From Pseudonocardia acidicola (GTDB lineage: Bacteria; Actinomycetota; Actinomycetes; Mycobacteriales; Pseudonocardiaceae), in NCBI RefSeq assembly GCF_012911935.1, contig NZ_JAAXLA010000014.1:45917-109916 (forward strand): 64,000 nucleotides of DNA. The letters are read 5' to 3'. Positions within the stretch are counted from its first letter, which is position 1. Each line of letters begins with the position of its first letter. The notes beneath the pieces were generated by a model, which saw nothing but the letters and a program-made list of their open reading frames with translations, searched no databases and was not told the DNA's origin. Of the stretch, positions 56,393-63,996 are shown one piece after another. The translations under genes were made by a program, and so were the position numbers.

Positions 56393-57292
56393 ATGAAACC
56401 AGCACCGTTCGCCTACGTCCGCCCCGCGCGGCTCGACGATGTGCTCGCCGAGCTCGCCGGTGGCGACGGCAAGGTCTTGGCCGGCGGGCAGTCGCTGGTG
56501 CCGGTCCTGGCCATGCGGCTGGGCCGGCCCGCGACGCTCGTCGACATCAACTCCGTCGAGGGTCTGGACGAGCTGACCCGCGACGGATCCGGTGACAACG
56601 CCGTGATCAGGGTCGGTGCCGCCGTCCGGCAGCGCACCCTGGAACACAGCCCGCTCGTCGCTGCGGTGCCGCTGCTGCCGCTCGCGCTGCCCTTCGTCGG
56701 GCACCGCGAGCTGCGCAGCCGCGGCACCGTGTGCGGCAGCCTCGCCCACGCCGATCCCGCGGCCGAGCTCCCCGCGGTCGCGTGCTGCCTCGGTGCGACC
56801 CTCGAGGTCGCCGGCCCGGGCGGGCGCCGCACGATCGGTGCCGAGGAGTTCTTCCTGGGCGCCATGACCACCGGCGCCGGCCCGGAAGACGTCCTGGTCG
56901 GCGTCGAGTTCCCGGTGGGCCGGCCCGGGGAGGGCCACGGCTTCGCCGAGATCGCCCGCCGGCACGGCGACTTCGCCCTCGCCGGGGTCGCCACGAAGGT
57001 GACCGTCGGCGGTGACGGCGCCGTGGCCTCGGCCCGGCTCACCGGGTTCGGGATCTCCGACCGCCCGGTGACCCGCGACGTCACGGCGCTGCTGCGCGGC
57101 GCCGGTGAACGGCCGGCGGAGCAGGACCTGCGCTCCGCGACCGCGGAGTTGGCCGCCGAGATCGTCGACACCGGCGGCGACAGCCACGGTTCCACCGGCT
57201 ACCGCCGCCGCCTCTTCGGTGTCCTCGCCGCCCGTGAGCTGGTCAAGGCCCACACCCGCGCCGCGTCCACCGGAACGGAGCACCCCTCATGA
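56393..57292 (+). CDS. Molybdenum hydroxylase FAD-binding (medium) subunit
   Basis: 299 residues. FAD-binding motifs KVLAGGQSLVPVLAMRLGRP (about 28-47) and RGTVCGSLAHADPAAELP (about 113-130), then a CO-dehydrogenase-flavoprotein C-terminal domain. Passes electrons from the 2Fe-2S subunit to an acceptor. Overlaps the next gene by 4 bp (ATGA). Confidence 0.92.
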   Translation: MKPAPFAYVRPARLDDVLAELAGGDGKVLAGGQSLVPVLAMRLGRPATLVDINSVEGLDELTRDGSGDNAVIRVGAAVRQRTLEHSPLVAAVPLLPLALPFVGHRELRSRGTVCGSLAHADPAAELPAVACCLGATLEVAGPGGRRTIGAEEFFLGAMTTGAGPEDVLVGVEFPVGRPGEGHGFAEIARRHGDFALAGVATKVTVGGDGAVASARLTGFGISDRPVTRDVTALLRGAGERPAEQDLRSATAELAAEIVDTGGDSHGSTGYRRRLFGVLAARELVKAHTRAASTGTEHPS

Positions 57293-58614
57293 CCCAGCTG
57301 TCCGACCGCGTCGGGGAGACACGGCGCAGTGATGCGGCCGCCCGCGACGACGTCAAGGCTCCACAACGCACGGTTGCGCCGCGGGAGAAGGTGGCGGCGG
57401 GGGAGCTGGTCGACATCGCGATGACGGTCAACGGAACTGACGTGACCGTGTCGGTCCCGGCCCGGATGCACCTGGCCGACGTGCTCCGCGAGCACCTCGG
57501 CCTGACCGGCACCCACCTGGGCTGCGAGCACGGCGTCTGCGGCATGTGCACGGTGCTCGTCGACGGCGACGCGGCCCGCGCGTGCCTGCTGTTCGCGGTG
57601 CAGTGCGAGGGCGCCGAGATCGTGACCGTCGAAGGCCTCGGAGCCCCCGACGACCAGCACCCGCTGCAGCAGGCGTTCTCCGCCCACCACGGCCTGCAGT
57701 GCGGGTTCTGCACCCCCGGCATGCTGATGAGCAGCTACGACCTGCTGGCCAACGGCCCGCAGGGCACCAAGGTCGACCCGGCGGACCTGCCGGAGGAGAT
57801 GTCCGGCGTGATCTGCCGGTGCACCGGCTACCGGGGGATCCTCGACGCCGTCGCGGACGTCGCCGCGGAGCACCCCGAGGGCCTGCCCGGCCCGCGCAAC
57901 TGCGCGGCCCGCACCCTCGTCGGCCGCGGTGGCGGGCACTCCACGGCGACGCCGGGGGAGGAGGCCGCGGCGTCGGCGGTCGCCGGCCCCGCGCTGCCAC
58001 AGGAGGTTCGGATGCCGGGCGGCGCGCCGTCGGCCACCGTCGAGGTGACCAGCGCGCTGTCCGCCCCGGTCGAGAAGGTGTGGGCGGTGCTGGACGACTT
58101 CGACCAGCTCGCCCGCTGCCTGCCCGGCGCGGAGCTGGTCGAGGTGCTGGCCGACGACCGCTACCGCGGCCGCGCGAAGATCGCGCTCGGGCCGGTGAAG
58201 CTGTCCTTCGAGGGCCTCGCCCAGGTCATCGAGCGGGACCCCGCCGACCACCGGATGCGGGTGCTCGCGCAGGGCGCCGACACCGGCGGCAGCGCGACCC
58301 AGGCCGACATCCGGCTGCGGGCCGAGGCGGCGCCGGGCGGCGGCACGGTGCTGAAGGCGGACGCCGCGCTGTTCCTGTCCGGCCGGATCGCGCAGTTCGG
58401 ACGCGCCCTGGCCGGGGACGTCAGCCGGCGGTTGTTCGAGCAGTTCGGCGAGGCGGTCGACCAGACCGCGACGACCGGGACGGCGCCGGATGTGAGCGCC
58501 GGGCCGAGCCCGGTGAAGATCGCGATGGGTGCGGCCCTGGACGCGATCAAGCGCGGGGCCGCCCGGGCCCGCGTGCGGATCCAGGAGGCCATCCGCACGC
58601 GCCGGGCCCGCTGA
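57289..58614 (+). CDS. Fused 2Fe-2S small subunit and CoxG-like SRPBCC protein
   Basis: 441 residues. Residues 1-42 are a non-conserved leader. The plant-type 2Fe-2S cluster uses Cys79, Cys84, Cys87 and Cys99; the second cluster uses Cys138, Cys141 (CGFC) and Cys176, Cys178 (CRC). After a ~50-residue linker, residues about 245-385 form a CoxG/SRPBCC domain (VEVTSALSAPVEKVWAVLDD, CLPGAELVEV), followed by an Arg-rich helical tail that may bind membrane. CoxS and CoxG are usually separate proteins. Last gene of the operon; a 16-bp hairpin follows. Confidence 0.9.
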   Translation: MTQLSDRVGETRRSDAAARDDVKAPQRTVAPREKVAAGELVDIAMTVNGTDVTVSVPARMHLADVLREHLGLTGTHLGCEHGVCGMCTVLVDGDAARACLLFAVQCEGAEIVTVEGLGAPDDQHPLQQAFSAHHGLQCGFCTPGMLMSSYDLLANGPQGTKVDPADLPEEMSGVICRCTGYRGILDAVADVAAEHPEGLPGPRNCAARTLVGRGGGHSTATPGEEAAASAVAGPALPQEVRMPGGAPSATVEVTSALSAPVEKVWAVLDDFDQLARCLPGAELVEVLADDRYRGRAKIALGPVKLSFEGLAQVIERDPADHRMRVLAQGADTGGSATQADIRLRAEAAPGGGTVLKADAALFLSGRIAQFGRALAGDVSRRLFEQFGEAVDQTATTGTAPDVSAGPSPVKIAMGAALDAIKRGAARARVRIQEAIRTRRAR

Positions 58615-58618
58615 CCGT

Positions 58619-58663
58619 CCGGTGTCCCCGGCCGTGCTCGATGCGCGCGGCCGGGGACACCGG
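58619..58663 (+). terminator. Strong hairpin ending the molybdenum hydroxylase operon
   Basis: Perfect stem of 15-16 bp (ccggtgtccccggcc at 58619 and its complement ending 58663) with a ~14-nt loop, 5 bp after the stop. Confidence 0.75.
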
Positions 58664-58887
58664 GAGCCTCGGGCCCGCCCGTCGCTCATCCGGCGGCGAA
58701 AGATCTGCTCGGCGTTCGCCCGGCCGGCGAACTAGGGTTCAGGCCATGCGCAGCGACGCCATGTACGACGCCATGTACTCTGCCACCGCGATGGCGCGGG
58801 GCGGGCGGCTCGATCACCGGCGGTGCCCGCACCCGCCGCGCGGCACCGGCGACGTCGCCCTCACCGTCGTCGACGGCGACTGATCCG

Positions 58888-59841
58888 ATGGCTCTCGACT
58901 CCCAGTTCCGGGACCTGCTCGACACGCTCGCCGTGGCGGGCGCCCTGCCGCTGATCCGCGGCACCGTGGAGGAGACCCGGGCGCACTACCGCGCGTTGGC
59001 GTTGGCCCGCCGCGGCGAGGGCTTCGTCCCCGAGCCGGTGGCCGCCGTCGAGGACCGGACCGTTCCCGGGCCGGCCGGTCCGATCCCGGTCCGCATCTAC
59101 CACCCGATGCACGGCCGGGGCGCCGCCGTCACCTACCTGCACGGCGGCGGCTGGGTCATCGGCGACCTCGACACCCACGACCCGGTCTGCCGGCGGGTCG
59201 CCAACGCCGTCGGCGCGGTGGTCGTGTCCGTCGACTACCGGCTCGCACCGGAGCACCCGCACCCGGCCCCGCTCGACGACGCGATGGCCGCGCTGGCCTG
59301 GACCGCGGACGTTTTCGGCGACCGGATCCTGGGCGTGGCCGGTGACAGCGCGGGCGCGAGCCTCGCCGCCGGCGTGGCGCTGCGGGCCCGGGAGGAGGGG
59401 CCCGCGCTGGCCGGGCAGTTGCTGCTGTACCCGGCGACCGACCCGTCCATGGCGCTGCCGTCGATCACGGAGAACGGGGAGGGCTACTTCCTGACCCGGG
59501 CCGACATGCAGTGGTTCTATGCGCAGTACGCGCCGGACGGGGCGGCGACCGACCCGGCGCTCGACCTGCTGCACGCCGACGTCACCGGCGTGGCCCCGGC
59601 GGTCGTGGCGACCGCGGAGTTCGACCCGCTGCGCGACGACGGGGACGCCTACGCCGAGCGGCTGCGCGCCGCCGCGGTGCCCGTCGTGCATCTGCCCGGA
59701 CCCGGGCTGATCCACGGCTACGTCGCCTTCCTGGGTGCCGTCGAGGCCGCCGACGCCCGCAGCGCCGACGCGTTGGCCGCCTTCGCCGGTCTGCTCGGTC
59801 GACACGCACCCGGGGCCAGGACCGGCGATCTGCGAGGGTGA
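58888..59841 (+). CDS. Alpha/beta hydrolase, hormone-sensitive-lipase family
   Basis: 317 residues. Oxyanion motif YLHGGGWVIGD (about 83-93), nucleophile elbow AGDSAGAS (Ser about 156), acid in EFDPLRDDG and catalytic His in GLIHGY. HSL-family carboxylesterase, cytoplasmic (no signal peptide). Lies behind the operon terminator, so possibly a separate unit but plausibly related to the same substrate, such as ester hydrolysis before CoA activation. Confidence 0.9.
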   Translation: MALDSQFRDLLDTLAVAGALPLIRGTVEETRAHYRALALARRGEGFVPEPVAAVEDRTVPGPAGPIPVRIYHPMHGRGAAVTYLHGGGWVIGDLDTHDPVCRRVANAVGAVVVSVDYRLAPEHPHPAPLDDAMAALAWTADVFGDRILGVAGDSAGASLAAGVALRAREEGPALAGQLLLYPATDPSMALPSITENGEGYFLTRADMQWFYAQYAPDGAATDPALDLLHADVTGVAPAVVATAEFDPLRDDGDAYAERLRAAAVPVVHLPGPGLIHGYVAFLGAVEAADARSADALAAFAGLLGRHAPGARTGDLRG

Positions 59842-59845
59842 GCCC

Positions 59846-60079
59846 ATGACCCGTCCCATCCGCATCGGCGTGCAACTGCAACCCCAGCACGCCGACTACG
59901 CCCCGATCAGGCGGGCCGTCGCCGAGGCCGAGGAGGCCGGCGTCGACATCGTGTTCAACTGGGACCACTTCGTCCCGCTGTACGGCGAGGCCGACGGCAA
60001 GCACTTCGAGTGCTGGACGATGCTCGGGGCCTGGGCGGCTGGCCGGCCTGGCCGACGCCCTGCCCCTCGTTCGGTCTAG
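59846..60079 (+). pseudogene. Luciferase-like F420-type oxidoreductase, truncated
   Basis: Starts normally (MTRPIRIGVQLQPQHADYAP, then AEAEEAGVDIVFNWDHFVPL and ECWTMLGAWAA), typical of the first ~65 residues of LLM-class F420-dependent enzymes of ~280-320 residues. After GAWAA (about 60040) homology stops and a stop codon follows at 60077. The remaining ~75% is missing, and the following 850 bp has a different base composition, so this is a truncation at a sequence junction. Confidence 0.75.
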
Positions 60080-60089
60080 CTTCCCCAAC

Positions 60090-60110
60090 CGTCCCAATCC
60101 AATTGGGACG
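60090..60110. promoter_or_regulatory. Palindrome with 9-bp arms
   Basis: cgtcccaat (60090-60098), 3-nt centre cca, attgggacg (60102-60110). Its symmetry, short spacer and AT content suggest a protein-binding operator rather than a terminator, although it also lies just past the truncated luciferase-like gene. Flanked by aacc and a ggtt further out. Confidence 0.45.
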
Positions 60111-60845
60111 TTCGGGTTAATCGGTATCATCCCACCATCCATACGTTTTCTTCGCTGTTGGTTCCTTGCCGAACAATGAGGCCCGGACCGCGGTTCGGTG
60201 CCGGGTGCGAAGCCGCCGCTCAGGCCATTTTCCGGCGGCAGGGGTCTGGATCCGCCCGGCCGTCCGGACTGCGGAGGGCACTGTGCCGCCTCCAGTTTCG
60301 GACTATTTCTGCGCCTGGATGACCCCTGATCGGAGCATTCTCCGATGTTCGGGTGAATTCTGAACCCGTCGGCTGGCGAAGCGTTTCGCCGAGGTGAGTC
60401 ATCGGGTGGGGATCGCGAGCGGCGACCGCCTTCCGGTCGGAGGAGGCCGGCGATGTCTCGCCTGACATCCGAGCGCCCGGCGACCCGGGGCCACCATGCG
60501 AGCGCCTGGAGCGCTCGGAGCGCTGCCGGGCCTGAAAGCGGTGCGAACCCCGCCGACGCGTCCGGGTGCGGTCCCTGTCCACGGCGGGCCTCCCCTCGCG
60601 ATCCGCCCCGTCGGCCGGTGCCGAAGGCGCGGTGACGCCGCCTCGTGATCCGTGGGGACCAACCCTCCGGGAGCGGACGACCACCACTGATCGTCGCCGA
60701 ATCCGGCAGCCCACAGTTTGTTCCGGCGGCGACCGGAAATGTCGGTTGTGTATATCTTGAAAGGGCCTGGCCGGCATATACGCGCGGCTGTCACCGGTAC
60801 GCCGTTCGCGGGCCCGAAAAAAACTTGTTAATGAACGTCCAACGC

Positions 60846-60876
60846 TTGACATCGTGGCTGGAAACCCGAGTACCCT
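60846..60876 (+). promoter_or_regulatory. Promoter of the His/Arg-repeat peptide gene
   Basis: Perfect -35 box TTGACA (60846-60851), 19-bp spacer, -10 box TACCCT (60871-60876), preceded by an A/T-rich run (gaaaaaaacttgttaatgaa, near 60815-60834) like an UP element. Transcription would begin about 45 nt before the peptide start. The clearest vegetative promoter in the window. Confidence 0.6.
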
Positions 60877-60929
60877 GCCGCATTACAGGAAGCGCGATCG
60901 GGCGTTTTCTGGAGGGGAGGGTAGTGATT

Positions 60930-61052
60930 ATGCGTACATGGTTCGACGAACTGAGGCCCGCGCTGCCGAGCTGGGGCGGGCACGGGAAGAGCAGCCACCG
61001 GCGCAGTCACCGGCGCGGTCACCGGCGCAGCCACCGGCGCACCAAGCACTGA
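60930..61052 (+). CDS. 40-residue His/Arg-repeat peptide, possible exported precursor
   Basis: ATG 60930 lies 8-9 nt after a very strong ribosome binding site (GGAGGGGAGGG, 60911-60921); a GTG at 60924 is an in-frame alternative. The chain has a leader-like half (MRTWFDELRPALPSWGGHGK) and a repeat half with four His-Arg-Arg units (SHRR, SHRR, GHRR, SHRR) ending in TKH. The four units come from 12-bp DNA repeats at 60996-61043. A Gly-Gly lies at 16-17, and Ser/Thr after Arg-Arg (27, 34, 37) are basophilic-kinase-like sites. A hairpin, an ABC exporter gene and a kinase gene follow. A modified, exported peptide is inference; no known family is recognised. Confidence 0.6.
   Translation: MRTWFDELRPALPSWGGHGKSSHRRSHRRGHRRSHRRTKH
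60996..61043. repeat. Four 12-bp tandem repeats in the peptide gene
   Basis: Units of caccggcgc plus one variable codon (agt, ggt, agc, acc) at 60996, 61008, 61020 and 61032, in frame with the peptide, encoding His-Arg-Arg-Ser/Gly/Thr. Confidence 0.9.
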
Positions 61053-61068
61053 CGGATTGCGCAGCAGT

Positions 61069-61100
61069 GGGTCCTGCCCGCAGCCCTGCGGGCGGGACCC
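61069..61100 (+). terminator. 14-bp hairpin between peptide and exporter genes
   Basis: Arms 61069-61082 and 61087-61100 pair over 14 bp with one G-U and a gccc loop, 16 bp after the peptide stop and 17 bp before the exporter start. No T tract, so partial termination or 3'-end protection is likely: it would give more peptide mRNA than exporter mRNA. Confidence 0.6.
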
Positions 61101-61117
61101 GCTGAGGTCGACCCCCG

Positions 61118-63034
61118 ATGCCGAACTCCGAGACGCCGCCGGCGGTGCGGACGGACAACGGGACGCCGCAGACCGGACAACCGGTCGTGACGCAGCGCTC
61201 TCCGGTCCCGGCGGGTGGCCCCGACGGACTGACCGCCGCAACCCCGAGCACAGGCCTGGTGGCGATATTCCGGCGCTTCTGGCCGTGTACCCGTCCGTTC
61301 CGGGGGCGATTGTGGATCGCCCTGGTGCTGGTGGCGCTGGGGCCGATGCTGGACACCGCGGGCATCTGGATGTTCAAGGTCCTCATCGACGACGTGCTGG
61401 CCCCGCAGAACTTCCGGCTCTTCCCCGTCGTGGCGGCCGCCTACGTGATGATCACCGTGGCCGGCGGAGCGGTCTCGTTCACCGACGACTATCTGACCAC
61501 GTGGGTGGGCGAGCGGTTCGTGCTCGACCTGCGCACCCGGTTGTTCGCGCACCTGCAGCGGCTGTCGGTCGGGTTCTTCGAACGTCGCCCGCTCGGCGAT
61601 GTCCTGTCCCGGCTGACCAGCGACATCGACACCATCGAGGAGACAGTGGTGTCCGGTCTGGTCGACGCGCTGTACTTCGCGTTCACGATCGTGCTCTACG
61701 CGGCGGCGTTGTTCTATCTGAACTGGCAACTCGCGCTGGCCGCGCTGGTCGCCGCACCGCTCTTCGCGCTCATCGCCCGGTCCTTCTCGGGGCGGATCAA
61801 GAAAGCCTCGCGCGAGAAGCGCCGCCGCGCCGGCTCGGTCACAGCGGTGGCCGAGGAGAGCTTCGGCAACGCGGCGCTGGTGCAGGCCTACGCCCGCGAG
61901 GACTCCGAGATCGGCCGGTTCCACCGGGAGAACCTCGCCGCCTTCACGGCGCAGATGGCCGCGACCCGGCTCCGCGCCCTGTTCCGGCCGGTGGCCGACC
62001 TGCTCGAGGCCGCCGGAGTGCTGCTCGTGCTGGGCCTGGGCATGTGGGAGCTGGCCCACGGCCGCATCACGCTCGGTGGGCTGCTGGTGTTCGTCGTCTA
62101 CCTGACCCAGCTCTACAGCCCGGTCCGCGGGATCGGCCGGCTGTCGAACTCGGTCTACGCGGCGGCCGCGAGCGCTGAGCGCGTCATGGAGCTGCTGGAC
62201 CAGCGACCGCTCGTGTGCGAGGCCCCGCGGCCGCGGCGATTGGACCGGGGAGCCGGGGTCCTCGAGGTCGAGGGCCTCGGATTCGCCTACCCGGGCTGTG
62301 ATCAGCCCGCGTTGTGCGACGTCGGCTTCGCCGTCGGGAAGGGGCAGAAGCTGGCCGTGGTCGGGGCCAGCGGTGCCGGCAAGTCGACGCTGACAAAGCT
62401 GCTGCTGCGCCTCTACGACCCCGACACGGGCGCCATCCGGCTCGACGGGTGCGACCTGTGCGAGCTCTCGCTGGCCGACCTGCGCCGCAACATGGCCGCG
62501 GTGCTGCAGGAGACGCTCGTGTTCGACGGCACCATCCGGGACAACATCCTGTGGGGCCGCCCTGGCGCGACCGAGCGCGACGTGGTGCGCGCCGCGATCG
62601 CCGCAGACGCGGATGCCTTCATCCGGGAGCTGCCCGATGGCTACCACACCCGGGTCGGACAGCGCGGCCGGCTGCTGTCCGGTGGCCAGCGCCAACGGGT
62701 GGCGATCGCCCGAGCGATGATCCGGAACGCACCGGTGTTGATCCTCGACGAGCCCACGACCGGCCTGGACGCCGAGTCGGCCGACCGCATTCTCACGCCG
62801 CTGCGGCGGCTGATGACCGGACGCACCACGATCGTGATCGCGCACAACCTGCTCACCGTGACCGACGCCGACCGCATCCTGTATCTGGATCACGGCCGGG
62901 TCACCGGGACCGGCACCCACCCCCAGCTGCTCGCCACCCACGCCGGATACGCTCGGCTCTACCGGCTGCACCAGCAGCAGCCGAGCGGACCGCAGCAGCC
63001 CGGCGCGTCGTTCATGCAGCGGAGCCCGGTATGA
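61118..63034 (+). CDS. ABC exporter, fused membrane and ATPase domains
   Basis: 638 residues, type I exporter half-transporter. A Pro/Thr-rich cytoplasmic leader (1-50) lacks a C39 peptidase domain. Six helices (about 65-340) include the GFFERRPLGDVLSRLTSDID loop. The nucleotide-binding domain (about 375-615) has Walker A GASGAGKST, signature LLSGGQRQRV and Walker B LILDEPTTGLD, with a conserved His in IVIAHNLLTV. Works as a dimer, exporting peptides, lipids or drugs. Between a repeat peptide gene and a coupled kinase gene (ATGA overlap), the peptide is the obvious candidate substrate. Confidence 0.93.
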   Translation: MPNSETPPAVRTDNGTPQTGQPVVTQRSPVPAGGPDGLTAATPSTGLVAIFRRFWPCTRPFRGRLWIALVLVALGPMLDTAGIWMFKVLIDDVLAPQNFRLFPVVAAAYVMITVAGGAVSFTDDYLTTWVGERFVLDLRTRLFAHLQRLSVGFFERRPLGDVLSRLTSDIDTIEETVVSGLVDALYFAFTIVLYAAALFYLNWQLALAALVAAPLFALIARSFSGRIKKASREKRRRAGSVTAVAEESFGNAALVQAYAREDSEIGRFHRENLAAFTAQMAATRLRALFRPVADLLEAAGVLLVLGLGMWELAHGRITLGGLLVFVVYLTQLYSPVRGIGRLSNSVYAAAASAERVMELLDQRPLVCEAPRPRRLDRGAGVLEVEGLGFAYPGCDQPALCDVGFAVGKGQKLAVVGASGAGKSTLTKLLLRLYDPDTGAIRLDGCDLCELSLADLRRNMAAVLQETLVFDGTIRDNILWGRPGATERDVVRAAIAADADAFIRELPDGYHTRVGQRGRLLSGGQRQRVAIARAMIRNAPVLILDEPTTGLDAESADRILTPLRRLMTGRTTIVIAHNLLTVTDADRILYLDHGRVTGTGTHPQLLATHAGYARLYRLHQQQPSGPQQPGASFMQRSPV

Positions 63035-63996
63035 GCACCGCCGCACCGATCCGCGGTGGTGCAGCACGCTGTCTGTTCCCCGAGGGCGGCCCCGAGCACC
63101 GCGATAGTGAGCCTGCCGGGCCATCGCCCTTCGCCTCCGGCGACGAGATCGCGCCCGGATACCGGGTACTCGAGCACCTGCACCGCGGGGCGGACTACGA
63201 CACCTACGACGTCTGGAGTGAGGTGCGCTTCGCCCGGTGCTGCATCAAGACCGCGCGAGGCGACCGGTGCGAGGACCGGATGATCCGCCGGCACCTGCTG
63301 CTCGAGGGGCGGCTGCTGACCTCGCTGGCGCATCCGCACCTCGTGCGCGGCTACGAGCTCATCCGATGCGCCCGGCCGCAACCGCCGGTCCTGGTGCTGG
63401 AGACGCTGAGCGGGGTCACCCTCGCCTACATCATCGACGACCTCGGGCAGCGGCTGCCCGCCGCTGCCCTGGGCCACCTCGGCCGCCACCTCTGCTCCGT
63501 GACCCGCTACCTGCACGGGGCCGGGTACCTGCACCTCGACATCAAGCCGGGCAACATCATCACCAACGCCGGGCGCGCGCAGCTGATCGATCTGAGCCTG
63601 GCCCGCCCGCCCGGACGCTACCGGCGGGGTTCCGGAACACCGGCCTACATGGCTCCCGAACAGATCCGCGGCGGTCATCTCGGGCCGGCCACGGACGTGT
63701 GGGGCATCGGCCTGGTCCTCTACGAGGCCGCCACCGGGTTCGCGCCCTTCGACCTCCCGGGCCCGACCCCCTCCGTGCGCCGCCGCACCGCCACCGCGGA
63801 CCTCGCCGACCGCTACCCGCAGCTCACCCGCCGGGCGCCCCGCATCCGCGCCCGGCGCCGGCTCGCCCACCCCGTTGCCGACGCGATCGACGCCTGCCTG
63901 GCACCCGATCCCGACCGGCGCCCGACCCTCGCTGCGCTCGACGCCGCGCTGGCCGCCCTCACCGGCCACGACACCCCCGCGCCCGGCCCCACCTGA
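63031..63996 (+). CDS. Soluble Ser/Thr protein kinase, atypical DLS motif
   Basis: 321 residues, start overlapping the exporter stop. Kinase fold with Lys73 (CCIKTA), alpha-C Glu92, HLDIKPGN (168-175), DLS at 187-189 in place of DFG, APE 208-210 and Asp222 (TDVWGIG). The glycine-rich loop is degenerate (HRGADYDTYDV). Catalytic Lys, Asp, Asn and the metal Asp are kept, so activity is plausible. It has no membrane segment and no PASTA or sensor domain, unlike PknB-type receptors. The coupling to an exporter and a peptide with Arg-Arg-Ser/Thr sites suggests it phosphorylates the peptide or exporter; this is untested. Confidence 0.9.
   Translation: MSTAAPIRGGAARCLFPEGGPEHRDSEPAGPSPFASGDEIAPGYRVLEHLHRGADYDTYDVWSEVRFARCCIKTARGDRCEDRMIRRHLLLEGRLLTSLAHPHLVRGYELIRCARPQPPVLVLETLSGVTLAYIIDDLGQRLPAAALGHLGRHLCSVTRYLHGAGYLHLDIKPGNIITNAGRAQLIDLSLARPPGRYRRGSGTPAYMAPEQIRGGHLGPATDVWGIGLVLYEAATGFAPFDLPGPTPSVRRRTATADLADRYPQLTRRAPRIRARRRLAHPVADAIDACLAPDPDRRPTLAALDAALAALTGHDTPAPGPT

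Larger units (their letters stand above)
60080..60929. other. 850-bp gene-free, less GC-rich stretch before the peptide locus
   Basis: No convincing protein-coding gene on either strand: the long minus-strand frame (60220-60852) is Arg/Ser-rich without family features. The stretch contains AT-rich patches unusual for this window (around 60110-60180, 60715-60780 and 60815-60850), a 9-bp-arm palindrome at 60090-60110, a 7-bp hairpin at 60329-60346 (atcggag/ctccgat), and the promoter of the peptide gene at its right end. It may be the edge of an acquired segment or a long regulatory region. Confidence 0.6.

Noticed and set aside
53176..58614. True aerobic CO dehydrogenase (coxMSL)
   Set aside because: The large subunit lacks the AYxCSFR active-site loop and the gene set includes a CoA ligase and crotonase.
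58746..58883. 45-codon ORF with repeated DAMY between the operon terminator and the esterase gene
   Set aside because: Short, no clear ribosome binding site, Arg/His/Pro-rich tail; probably non-coding.
60453..60635. 60-codon plus-strand ORF with a strong GGAGGAGG before its ATG
   Set aside because: The ribosome binding site is good but the product is Arg/Pro/Ala-rich with no pattern and no coupled neighbour; left undecided rather than annotated.
60220..60852. 210-codon minus-strand ORF in the gene-free stretch
   Set aside because: No family features, strong Arg/Ser bias, no ribosome binding site, and it runs over the peptide promoter.
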